Positions 1 to 5,697 of a stretch of DNA of 8,413 bases are shown in pieces; the stretch's first letter is position 1, and each line of letters begins with the position of its first letter. The stretch covers positions 1 to 8,413 of the forward strand of contig CAJTKW010000108.1 in the NCBI GenBank assembly GCA_910577035.1. The letters run 5' to 3'. Made by a program: the position numbers and the translations under genes. The notes under the pieces were generated by a model, which saw only the letters and a list, made by a program, of their open reading frames with translations, was not told the origin of the DNA and searched no databases. The DNA comes from an uncultured Acetatifactor sp. (GTDB taxonomy: Bacteria > Bacillota > Clostridia > Lachnospirales > Lachnospiraceae).

Positions 1-294
1 GGGAGACAGCCGGGGAAACCAGGGAGACAGCCGGGGGAACCAGGGAGATAACCGGGGGAACCAGGGAGATAACCGGTTCAACCAGGGAGACGGCCGGGGA
101 AACCAGGGAGACAGCCGGGGAAACCAGGGAGACAGCCGGGGGAACCAGGGAGATAACCGGGGGAACCAGGGAGATAACCGGTTCAACCAGGGAGACGGCC
201 GGGGAAACCAGGGAGACAGCCGGGGAAACCAGGGAGACAGCCGGGGGAACCAGGGAGATAACCGGTTCAACCAGGGAGACGGCCGGGGGAACCA
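1..294 (+). repeat. 105-bp higher-order repeat made of five 21-bp variants
   Basis: The variants occur in the fixed order A, A', B, C, D. Bases 1-105 and 106-210 are identical over all 105 bp by direct comparison. A third copy at 211-294 has the same order but lacks variant B and has a one-base change in D, so it is 84 bp long. This nested pattern implies recent segmental duplication of a five-unit block, followed by loss of one unit. Such an array is prone to copy-number change and to collapse in short-read assembly. Confidence 0.92.
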
Positions 295-315
295 GGGAGA
301 TAACCGAGGCAGTCA
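1..315 (+). repeat. 21-bp in-frame tandem repeat, 15 units
   Basis: Fifteen consecutive 21-bp units begin GGGAGA and end CCA (TCA in the last), and the window opens inside the array. Five sequence variants occur, differing mainly at the AC/AT after GGGAG, at AGCC/AACC/GGCC, and at GGGGAAA/GGGGGAA/GGTTCAA. Because 21 is a multiple of 3, gain or loss of units keeps the reading frame. From 316 onward the units decay into diverged copies that still show the CAGGGAGA/AGTCAGGGAGA motif around 311-321 and 352-363. The array may extend upstream of the window. Confidence 0.95.
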
Positions 316-559
316 GGGAGATCGTGGCCGCAGCCCGGGTGACAATCGAAGCAGTCAGGGAGAATACGGACGGGGACAGTCTGAACGGAGAAACAGCCAG
401 GGAGAGCGCCGCAGTCCTCAGAGGGACGGCCGGAATAACCCGGCGGAGCAGGGAAGCGGGGAAGAGCAGCGCCAATGGAATAAGAACCGACGCAGGAACC
501 GCCATAACGGGCAGCAGGAAGAGCAGGGAAAGCGCAATGACGATCGATCTGAAGGATAA
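1..559 (+). CDS. C-terminal repeat tail of an upstream protein, probably RicT/YaaT-like (5' partial)
   Basis: The reading frame whose first full codon starts at base 2 is open to TAA at 557-559, immediately followed by TGA, giving 185 visible residues. The first ~105 residues are about 15 copies of a heptapeptide (GDSRGNQ, GDNRGNQ, GDNRFNQ, GDGRGNQ). The remainder is a degenerate R/N/Q/G/E-rich stretch ending GKRNDDRSEG. The tail has no hydrophobic core and is predicted to be disordered and RNA-binding-like (RG-rich). The frame overlaps the trmN6 start by 23 bp, which suggests translational coupling. In B. subtilis the gene ahead of yabB is yabA, with yaaT (ricT, PSP1 domain, RNase Y specificity complex) before that. 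Clostridial relatives commonly have the PSP1 protein directly upstream with a charged, low-complexity C-terminus, so RicT is the likely identity. The folded domain lies outside the window, so this is inference. Of the other two + frames, one hits TAA inside the repeats and the other is only fortuitously open into trmN6. Confidence 0.72.
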   Translation, partial: GDSRGNQGDSRGNQGDNRGNQGDNRFNQGDGRGNQGDSRGNQGDSRGNQGDNRGNQGDNRFNQGDGRGNQGDSRGNQGDSRGNQGDNRFNQGDGRGNQGDNRGSQGDRGRSPGDNRSSQGEYGRGQSERRNSQGERRSPQRDGRNNPAEQGSGEEQRQWNKNRRRNRHNGQQEEQGKRNDDRSEG

Positions 560-1274
560 TGAGAGATTGGACGACCTGCAGCGGAACGGTTACCGGATCA
601 TCCAGAGTCCGTCCCGGTTTTGTTTCGGAATGGATGCGGTACTGCTGACAGGGTTTGCCCATGGGGATAAAGGTGACAGGCTGTTGGATCTGGGAACCGG
701 GACCGGCATCATTCCGATCCTGATGGAGGCCAAATATGGCTGTGCCCATCTGACAGGTCTGGAGATTCAGGCGGAGAGCGCTGACATGGCGGCAAGGAGC
801 GTGGCTCTGAACGGTCTGTCGGATAAGATAGATATTGTAATCGGAGACATCAAAGAAGCAGACTCTTATTTTCCGTCTGCTTCTTTTGATTGTATAACCT
901 GTAATCCGCCCTATATGATTGGGAATCACGGGATTACCAATCCGGACGGGCCCAAAGCCATAGCCCGTCATGAAATATTATGTACCTTTGAGGATGTCGC
1001 CAGGCAGACGGCAAAGCTGCTGAAGCCCCAGGGGCATTTCTTTCTGGTGCACCGTCCTTTCCGGCTGGCGGAGATCATGACAACGCTGGCAAAGTACAGG
1101 CTGGAGCCGAAAAGGATGCAGTTTGTCCATCCCTATGTGGACAAAGAACCGAACATGGTGCTGATTGAGGCAGTGCGGGGCGGAAAATCCCGCATGAAGG
1201 TAGAGAAGCCCCTGATTGTCTTTCGCTCTCCCGGCGAATATATGCCGGAGATTCGCGATACCTACGGCTATTAA
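537..1274 (+). CDS. trmN6: tRNA1(Val) (adenine(37)-N6)-methyltransferase
   Basis: SAM-dependent methyltransferase of the YabB/YfiC (TrmN6) family, which adds a methyl group to N6 of A37 beside the anticodon of tRNA1(Val); cytosolic. The 245-aa protein, of usual family length, has the N-terminal F-G-x-D-A-V-L-L signature at residues 30-37. SAM motif I is DLGTGTG (51-57), an acidic E76 follows in GLEIQ, GD is at 103-104, and the N6-adenine catalytic motif NPPY is at 123-126. The C-terminus (KPLIVF, then YMPEI) matches the family. I chose ATG 537 because MTIDLKDNERLDDL begins the conserved fold and AGGGA lies at 525-529, seven bases upstream. A longer start at GTG 324 would only add translated repeat DNA in the wrong frame for the upstream gene. 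It overlaps that gene by 23 bp, so it is probably co-transcribed and coupled. No terminator is evident after the stop. Confidence 0.9.
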   Translation: MTIDLKDNERLDDLQRNGYRIIQSPSRFCFGMDAVLLTGFAHGDKGDRLLDLGTGTGIIPILMEAKYGCAHLTGLEIQAESADMAARSVALNGLSDKIDIVIGDIKEADSYFPSASFDCITCNPPYMIGNHGITNPDGPKAIARHEILCTFEDVARQTAKLLKPQGHFFLVHRPFRLAEIMTTLAKYRLEPKRMQFVHPYVDKEPNMVLIEAVRGGKSRMKVEKPLIVFRSPGEYMPEIRDTYGY

Positions 1275-1281
1275 GGGGCAG

Positions 1282-1333
1282 TTAAGAATTTGTAAGAAAC
1301 ATGTAAGAACTTTCCCTGTATTTTTGTTAAAAA
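1282..1333 (+). promoter_or_regulatory. Phased TAAGAA direct repeats and weak promoter, likely response-regulator site
   Basis: Three copies of TAAGAA start at 1283, 1293 and 1304, spaced 10 and 11 bp, about one helical turn apart. The last two are extended as GTAAGAA. This layout is typical of tandem half-sites for OmpR/PhoB/VanR-type regulators. An AT-rich -10-like element (TAAAAA, 1328-1333) lies about 17 bp downstream of the third copy, which would occupy the -35 position. An activator replacing a poor -35 would fit. The natural candidate ligand is the response regulator encoded from 1583 (autoregulation), but binding is inferred, not shown. Confidence 0.5.
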
Positions 1334-1381
1334 TGGGGGATATTCTGGTTACAGCCTTTGGGATAAGTGCGAAAGTTTAAG

Positions 1382-1568
1382 CTTCGCCTCGAAGAACCGC
1401 AAGAGCGGCGGTTCTTCCAAGCGCAATTTTGCGCTTTGGTTTTACGGATTGTTAGTGCCGCCATCAGCGGCACTGCCGCCTGCGGCGGCATGTCGGGAAG
1501 TGCGAGAAGAAGCCGGCAGGGCTGACTGGGGCATTCCTGATCCGGATTTGCCCCGCAGCTTAGCTGCG
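1382..1568. repeat. Cluster of six compact hairpins (intergenic palindromic element or structured leader RNA)
   Basis: Perfect inverted repeats follow one another. The arms are 1391-1400/1408-1417 (GAAGAACCGC, 10 bp); 1419-1426/1429-1436 (AAGCGCAA, 8 bp, extendable with one bulge); 1454-1461/1467-1474 (AGTGCCGC, 8 bp); 1474-1479/1485-1490 (TGCCGC, 6 bp); 1528-1533/1549-1554 (GGGGCA, 6 bp, with an inner TCC/GGA); and 1554-1559/1563-1568 (CGCAGC, 6 bp). A small CTTCG/CGAAG stem at 1382-1394 competes with the first. None has a clean U-run, so these are not ordinary terminators. The last stem ends five bases before the GGAGGG ribosome binding site. It may be a dispersed intergenic palindromic repeat inserted between promoter and gene, or a regulatory leader; sequence alone does not decide. 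Confidence 0.7.
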
Positions 1569-1572
1569 ACAT

Positions 1573-1578
1573 GGAGGG
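1573..1578 (+). promoter_or_regulatory. Ribosome binding site that fixes the response-regulator start
   Basis: GGAGGG lies four bases before ATG 1583. It overlaps the alternative in-frame ATG at 1571, which therefore cannot use it. This supports MSDCILVVDDD as the true N-terminus. Confidence 0.8.
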
Positions 1579-1582
1579 TAGT

Positions 1583-2281
1583 ATGAGTGACTGTATCTTA
1601 GTGGTGGATGATGACAGGGAGATCGTAAAGGCCATCAGCATTCTTCTGGAGGGAGAAGGCTATGAGGTGCTGAAAGCCTATGACGGCCTGGAGGCGCTGG
1701 ATATACTGGCATGCCGGCAGGTGAGGCTGGTGCTTATCGATGTGATGATGCCTAAGCTGGACGGCTTGTCGGCTCTGATGCGCATCCGGGAGCGGCAGAA
1801 TATTCCGGTCATTGTCTTAAGCGCCAAGAGCGAGGATACCGACAAGGTACTGGGATTATCCATGGGGGCAGATGATTATGTGTCCAAACCCTATAATCCC
1901 CAGGAGCTGGCAGCCCGGGTGAAGAGCCAGCTTCGAAGGTACACCTGCCTGGGAGACATCCATGCCGGCAGCCGGATTGGTGAGATCAGAAACGGCAGGC
2001 TGCTCTATCGCATGGATGAAAAGATACTCTATGCGGACGGGGAGCCTGTGAGACTGACAGCCAAGGAGACCGGTATCATTGAACTTCTCATACGCAATCC
2101 GGGCCGGGTGTTTCCGGCGGAGGAAATCTACCGCCGGGTATGGGACGAGGAGGCATATGCCTCGGAAAATACGGTGATGGTACATATCCGGCGTATTCGC
2201 GAGAAACTGGAGCTGAATCCCAAAGAGCCAGAATATTTAAAGGTGGTGTGGGGAATTGGATACAAAATGGAAAAGCATTAA
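1583..2281 (+). CDS. OmpR/VanR-family response regulator
   Basis: Cytosolic DNA-binding response regulator of 232 aa, normal for the family. The receiver domain (about residues 4-118) has the acidic pocket D9/D10, the predicted phospho-acceptor D53 in LIDVMMP, S80 in the VLSAK strand, and the invariant K102-P103. The C-terminal winged helix (about 134-230) has the LTAKE entry, the recognition-helix region ENTVMVHIRRIREKL (195-209), and the final WGIGYKME hairpin, as in VanR-like proteins. It should receive phosphate from the kinase encoded immediately downstream, whose TTG start lies 26 bp inside this gene. The likely target includes its own upstream TAAGAA repeats. The physiological signal and regulon cannot be read from the sequence. 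Start choice: ATG 1583 after GGAGGG, not ATG 1571. Confidence 0.92.
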   Translation: MSDCILVVDDDREIVKAISILLEGEGYEVLKAYDGLEALDILACRQVRLVLIDVMMPKLDGLSALMRIRERQNIPVIVLSAKSEDTDKVLGLSMGADDYVSKPYNPQELAARVKSQLRRYTCLGDIHAGSRIGEIRNGRLLYRMDEKILYADGEPVRLTAKETGIIELLIRNPGRVFPAEEIYRRVWDEEAYASENTVMVHIRRIREKLELNPKEPEYLKVVWGIGYKMEKH

Positions 2282-4697
2282 AAAGATTTTAAGTTTTGCA
2301 GTTTTCTTTCTGGGAGTCACTCTGACGCTGTGGAATCTGCCGGGAATGCTTCGGCGTATGCCTGCTAAGCTGTTTTCCAGGGATTCGGCCGAAGGGTGGG
2401 AGACGGACTATCAGCAAAGCCGGAGGTTCAGGCAGCATATTTCCAATCGCCTGGAGGATTTCCTGTCCATAGCGATCAATGGCTGTCCGACATATGGGGA
2501 CTATTACAATGGCTATTCGGCCGGTGAGGCGGCATATTATGAGGAACTGGCACAATTGCAGGAAGAGATTGGCGAGGCTCTGGTGACGGAAGGAACAGCT
2601 GCAGGTATCCCATTGGAATACGAAGACCCTGAGGAAAGATGGTACAGGGAGTATGGGTGGTATGGCTGGGAAGAGGGGGAAGAGGATCCGGAGGGAAATC
2701 TGACGGAGGAAGAGAAAGAACGGCTGCAAAAGAGAAAGGAAAAGCTGACCAGGAACTATTTTTCCGGTATGGAGGAGGATAAAAATCTGCTTTACAGTAT
2801 TTCCTATGACGGTAAGCTGCTGTATTCCAACGCGGACCTGATTCAGGGGGACGGTACTGTGCAGGTTCCGGAGGGCTATAATTTTCTCCTGTATTTTGAC
2901 GGGGCGTGTGTTCGGATTACAAAGGATGGGAGGGATGTGGACATCTATGGTGACGGCTATTACCGGGTGAATAGCGATTGGTACGTTCCCGGATACCGTA
3001 ATTTCCCGGTGAACGATGAGATGAAAAAGGCCGTAATCTGTATGGCTGCCGCAAAGGAACCGGTTCTTTATACCGTAGGTCTGGCGAAAAGCGGCGGATA
3101 CCGACAACAGAATAATGTACTGTATTGGATGCAGTATAATATTCTGTCCGGCAGACGGCTGCTGCGCTGGAACCTGGTCGGCTTTGCCGCAGGGATAGGG
3201 CTGCTGGTCTGTTCCCTCTTCTGCAGAAAGGGAAGGCGGGAGGCATCGGAAAAGATTGCTGCTATTCAGGGAAGGATATGGATAGAAGGCAAGGTGCTGC
3301 TCGGGGTGTTGGTTCTGGGGGTAGTGTTTGCCGGAATCGGGAGGCAGCTCAGGGAAAACGGCAGTTATGACATATGGTGGGAGCTTACCCAGGCCTACGC
3401 CGATGGCGGCCTGGGGGCGTCCGGCAGCTATATAGAGTGGATGCTGTCAGAATTGCTCTATGTGTCGGCCATGTGCTGGGTCACTCTGTTCTGGATGATC
3501 TATTTGTTCTGGAATGATCTGCGGCATAATAAAAGGATGTGGAGCCGGGGACTGATTGCCCGGTGCTGCAGAGCATTTTCCGCCAGGGAGATGAAGCTGC
3601 CCCTGGCCCGCAGGATGGCACGGCGGAGCGCAATTGTGTGCGTTGTGATTGCTTTTCTCGGTATTATAATATTGGCCGCTGCAGCGGGCGGTGACCGGGA
3701 CATGATTTTTGTGCCGTGCGGTTTTGGGGTAGCTGGCATTCTGCTGGCAGTTTCTCTGGCGGAGAGGAAGAACGTAAAAGCCGCCAGGGAGGTGGACGCG
3801 CTGTCAAAACGTATCGGAGAGATCTGCAGCGGAGACTACACCGCTAAAGCAGGCGGCATTGACAACAGTGGCAGTGGAAATGACGCAGGCAAAGAAAAGA
3901 ATCACCTGTGCCGGCAGAAGGAATCGGAAGTGACAGTGGGAAACGAGCTGGAGACGGTTGCGGCGCAGCTGGAAAATATCCGCCAGGGTATGGCCGGAGC
4001 CGTGGACGAGCAGATGAGAAGCGAGCGTATGAAGGTGGAGCTGATTGCCAATGTATCCCATGACCTGAAGACGCCTCTGACTTCCATCATCAGTTATGTG
4101 CAGTTCCTGAAGGAAGAGGAAGGGCTGCCGGAACATGTGAAGGATTATATAAAGATTCTGGATGAAAAGTCCCAACGGCTGAAAAATATGGTGCAGGATG
4201 TGTTTGCAGTGAGCAAGGCTGCTTCCGGAGAGCTTCCAGTGAATATGGAACAACTGGATTTCGGTAAGCTGCTGCGTCAGACCCTGGCGGATATGGACGA
4301 GGAAATCCAGGGCAGCAGCGTGTCCTTCCGCACGGAGATACCGGAGGCGCCGGTGTTGATCCTGGCCGACGGACAGAGAATGTACAGGGTATTTCAGAAC
4401 CTGTTCCAGAACGCCCTGAAATATTCGCTGGAGGGCTCCAGGGTGTATGTGGCGCTTCAGGTGGACGGAAGGATGGCAGTGGCAAGCGTCAAAAATACCT
4501 CCCATATGGAGCTGGATGAGGATAAAAACTTTACGGAGCGCTTTTTCAGAGGGGACAAGAGCCGTACCGACGGCGGGAGCGGTTTGGGACTTTCCATTGC
4601 CCAGAGCTTTACGGAAGCCTGTGGAGGACAGTTTGAGCTGGAATTTAATGCGGATCTGTTTATCGTGAGAGTTTCTTTCCAGACAGATTGCGTTTAA
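2256..4697 (+). CDS. Membrane-bound sensor histidine kinase, partner of the preceding regulator
   Basis: 813-aa sensor kinase, far longer than typical VanS-like kinases (about 350-480 aa). Visible order: a cytosolic basic start (KWKSIKK); TM1 about 11-29; a large extracytoplasmic region about 31-303, acidic and rich in Trp/Tyr around 126-150; then five more hydrophobic segments near 304-322, 346-362, 400-419, 458-477 and 483-502. After a linker (503-590) with a low-complexity insert (about 531-560) comes the HisKA box with phospho-accepting H602 in VSHDLKTPL. The ATPase domain has an N-box (FQNLFQNALKYS, N719) and a G2 loop GSGLGL (774-779). The usual DxGxG G1 box is replaced by VKNTS, a variant I know from other Firmicute kinases. 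Start is TTG 2256, with AGGTGG at 2241-2246, overlapping the regulator gene by 26 bp, so translation is probably coupled. The sensed ligand is unknown. Confidence 0.9.
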   Translation: MDTKWKSIKKILSFAVFFLGVTLTLWNLPGMLRRMPAKLFSRDSAEGWETDYQQSRRFRQHISNRLEDFLSIAINGCPTYGDYYNGYSAGEAAYYEELAQLQEEIGEALVTEGTAAGIPLEYEDPEERWYREYGWYGWEEGEEDPEGNLTEEEKERLQKRKEKLTRNYFSGMEEDKNLLYSISYDGKLLYSNADLIQGDGTVQVPEGYNFLLYFDGACVRITKDGRDVDIYGDGYYRVNSDWYVPGYRNFPVNDEMKKAVICMAAAKEPVLYTVGLAKSGGYRQQNNVLYWMQYNILSGRRLLRWNLVGFAAGIGLLVCSLFCRKGRREASEKIAAIQGRIWIEGKVLLGVLVLGVVFAGIGRQLRENGSYDIWWELTQAYADGGLGASGSYIEWMLSELLYVSAMCWVTLFWMIYLFWNDLRHNKRMWSRGLIARCCRAFSAREMKLPLARRMARRSAIVCVVIAFLGIIILAAAAGGDRDMIFVPCGFGVAGILLAVSLAERKNVKAAREVDALSKRIGEICSGDYTAKAGGIDNSGSGNDAGKEKNHLCRQKESEVTVGNELETVAAQLENIRQGMAGAVDEQMRSERMKVELIANVSHDLKTPLTSIISYVQFLKEEEGLPEHVKDYIKILDEKSQRLKNMVQDVFAVSKAASGELPVNMEQLDFGKLLRQTLADMDEEIQGSSVSFRTEIPEAPVLILADGQRMYRVFQNLFQNALKYSLEGSRVYVALQVDGRMAVASVKNTSHMELDEDKNFTERFFRGDKSRTDGGSGLGLSIAQSFTEACGGQFELEFNADLFIVRVSFQTDCV

Positions 4698-4716
4698 AGG
4701 GAATTTGATCTATAAT
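4688..4716 (+). promoter_or_regulatory. Sigma-A-like promoter for rsmI, overlapping the kinase stop codon
   Basis: A perfect TATAAT (4711-4716) is preceded by TTGCGT (4688-4693) with an ideal 17-bp spacer. The -35 lies inside the last codons of the kinase gene. The expected start point, about 4722-4724, falls inside the left arm of the terminator hairpin that follows, so this promoter and the terminator are interleaved. It would drive rsmI and the genes after it independently of the two-component system. Confidence 0.68.
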
Positions 4717-4756
4717 GTGTAACAGTTCTGCATTGGCAGGGCTGTTACACTTTTTT
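4717..4756 (+). terminator. Intrinsic terminator after the two-component operon
   Basis: GTGTAACAG (4717-4725) pairs perfectly with CTGTTACAC (4742-4750), with an inner CTGC/GCAG stem (4728-4731 and 4736-4739), followed by six T residues (4751-4756). It lies 20 bp after the kinase stop. A transcript initiated at the overlapping promoter would begin within the left arm and should not form the full stem. Confidence 0.88.
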
Positions 4757-4787
4757 GGAATTGAGAGTTTACCGGAAAGGAAATAAT

Positions 4788-5672
4788 ATGCCAGGAACCC
4801 TATACTTATGTGCAACACCGATTGGCAATCTGCAGGACATAACGTCCCGGGTGGTGGAAACCTTGCGGATGGTGGATGTGATTGCCGCAGAGGATACCCG
4901 GAACAGCATTAAGCTTCTGAATCATTTTGACATTCATACGCCCATGACCAGCTACCATGAATATAATAAGGTGGAGAAGGCCAGGCAGCTGGCGGGACAG
5001 ATGCAGGCGGGGAAAAATATAGCGCTGATTACCGACGCGGGAACGCCAGGAATCTCTGACCCGGGGGAGGTGCTGGTAAAGCTGTGCCAGGAAAACGGTA
5101 TACCGGTCACGTCGCTGCCGGGCCCGTCGGCATGTATTACCGCCCTTACTCTTTCCGGGCTGTCTACCAGACGTTTCTGCTTTGAGGGTTTCCTGCCGGC
5201 GGAAAAAAAGGAGCGGCGGGAGATTCTGGAAGAGCTGGCAGAAGAAAGCCGCACCATTATTTTGTATGAGGCGCCCCATCATCTGCTGGAAACTCTGGGA
5301 GAATTGCGGGGAGCCATGGGTGACAGGCGTGTCACCATATGCAGAGAGCTGACGAAAAAGTTTGAAACAGTGATGCCAACAACGCTGGAGGGGGCACTTG
5401 CCTATTATGAAGGGGAAATGCCCAGAGGTGAGTTTGTCCTGGTACTGGAAGGGAAAAGCCGTGAGGAGAAACGCAAAGAAGAAATCGCTTCCTGGGAGGA
5501 AGTGAGTATTGAGGAGCATATGAGCCGCTATGAGAGCCAGGGAATGGACCGCAAGACGGCTATGAAGCAGGTGGCGAAGGACCGGGGGCTGCCCCGGAGG
5601 GAGATATATGCCTGTCTGCATAAAAAGGAAGAAAAGAATGAAGATTTTCCGAAGCCGGAAGGTGTGGGCTGA
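4788..5672 (+). CDS. rsmI: 16S rRNA (cytidine(1402)-2'-O)-methyltransferase
   Basis: RsmI (YabC/YraL family) uses SAM to methylate the ribose 2'-OH of C1402 in the decoding centre of 16S rRNA; cytosolic. The 294-aa protein is of normal length. It has the tetrapyrrole-methylase fold signatures TPIGNLQDIT (10-19), EDTR (35-38), DAGTPGISDPG (83-93), LPGPSA (110-115), FEGFLP (132-137), YEAPHH (160-165), CRELTKKFE (185-193) and GEFVLVLEG (214-222). A C-terminal helix-turn-helix region (about 236-279) ends in RREIYACLH. ATG 4788 is chosen because AAAGG at 4776-4780 lies seven bases upstream and MPGTLYLCATPIGN is the standard N-terminus. A TTG at 4755 would start inside the terminator T-run. The link with trmN6 upstream recalls the B. 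subtilis yabB-yabC order, here interrupted by the two-component system. Confidence 0.96.
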   Translation: MPGTLYLCATPIGNLQDITSRVVETLRMVDVIAAEDTRNSIKLLNHFDIHTPMTSYHEYNKVEKARQLAGQMQAGKNIALITDAGTPGISDPGEVLVKLCQENGIPVTSLPGPSACITALTLSGLSTRRFCFEGFLPAEKKERREILEELAEESRTIILYEAPHHLLETLGELRGAMGDRRVTICRELTKKFETVMPTTLEGALAYYEGEMPRGEFVLVLEGKSREEKRKEEIASWEEVSIEEHMSRYESQGMDRKTAMKQVAKDRGLPRREIYACLHKKEEKNEDFPKPEGVG

Positions 5673-5697
5673 GACTGAACGAAAACAGGAGGGTCAT

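Larger units (their letters stand above)
1275..1582 (+). other. 308-bp intergenic leader between trmN6 and the response regulator
   Basis: There is no convincing gene here. It contains the TAAGAA repeats and weak promoter (1282-1333), a featureless stretch (about 1335-1380), the hairpin cluster (1382-1568), and the regulator's ribosome binding site (1573-1578). The opposite-strand open frame across 1327-1641 has no recognisable protein features and seems to be a by-product of the palindromes. Confidence 0.7.

Noticed and set aside
1..48. Collagen-like reading (GRQPGKP) in the first frame
   Set aside because: That frame hits TAA at 49-51 and at every unit of the GATAACC type, so it cannot be translated through.
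1..315. CRISPR array or direct-repeat origin
   Set aside because: The units are contiguous with no spacers, the 21-bp period fits codons, and the array is part of an open reading frame.
267..971. 234-aa open frame on the minus strand
   Set aside because: It lies opposite trmN6 and the repeat tail, is rich in Pro/Cys/His, has no recognisable motif, and is open mainly because of repeat and GC composition.
1419..1446. Hairpin plus TTTGGTTTTA as an intrinsic terminator or attenuator
   Set aside because: The T-run is interrupted by GG and the stem is short. It is one of a series of similar hairpins without U-runs.
1571..1582. Alternative regulator start at ATG 1571
   Set aside because: It overlaps the GGAGGG ribosome site that properly serves ATG 1583 and would add only four non-conserved residues.
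1327..1641. 104-aa open frame on the minus strand over the hairpin block
   Set aside because: No recognisable protein features and no clear ribosome site seen. It overlaps the palindromes and the start of the response regulator.
4755..4787. Earlier TTG start for rsmI
   Set aside because: It lies in the terminator T-run and has no ribosome site. ATG 4788 has AAAGG and the standard RsmI N-terminus.
5608..5697. N-terminal extension of the four-cysteine protein
   Set aside because: It only re-reads the end of rsmI in another frame. AGGAGGG lies right before ATG 5698.
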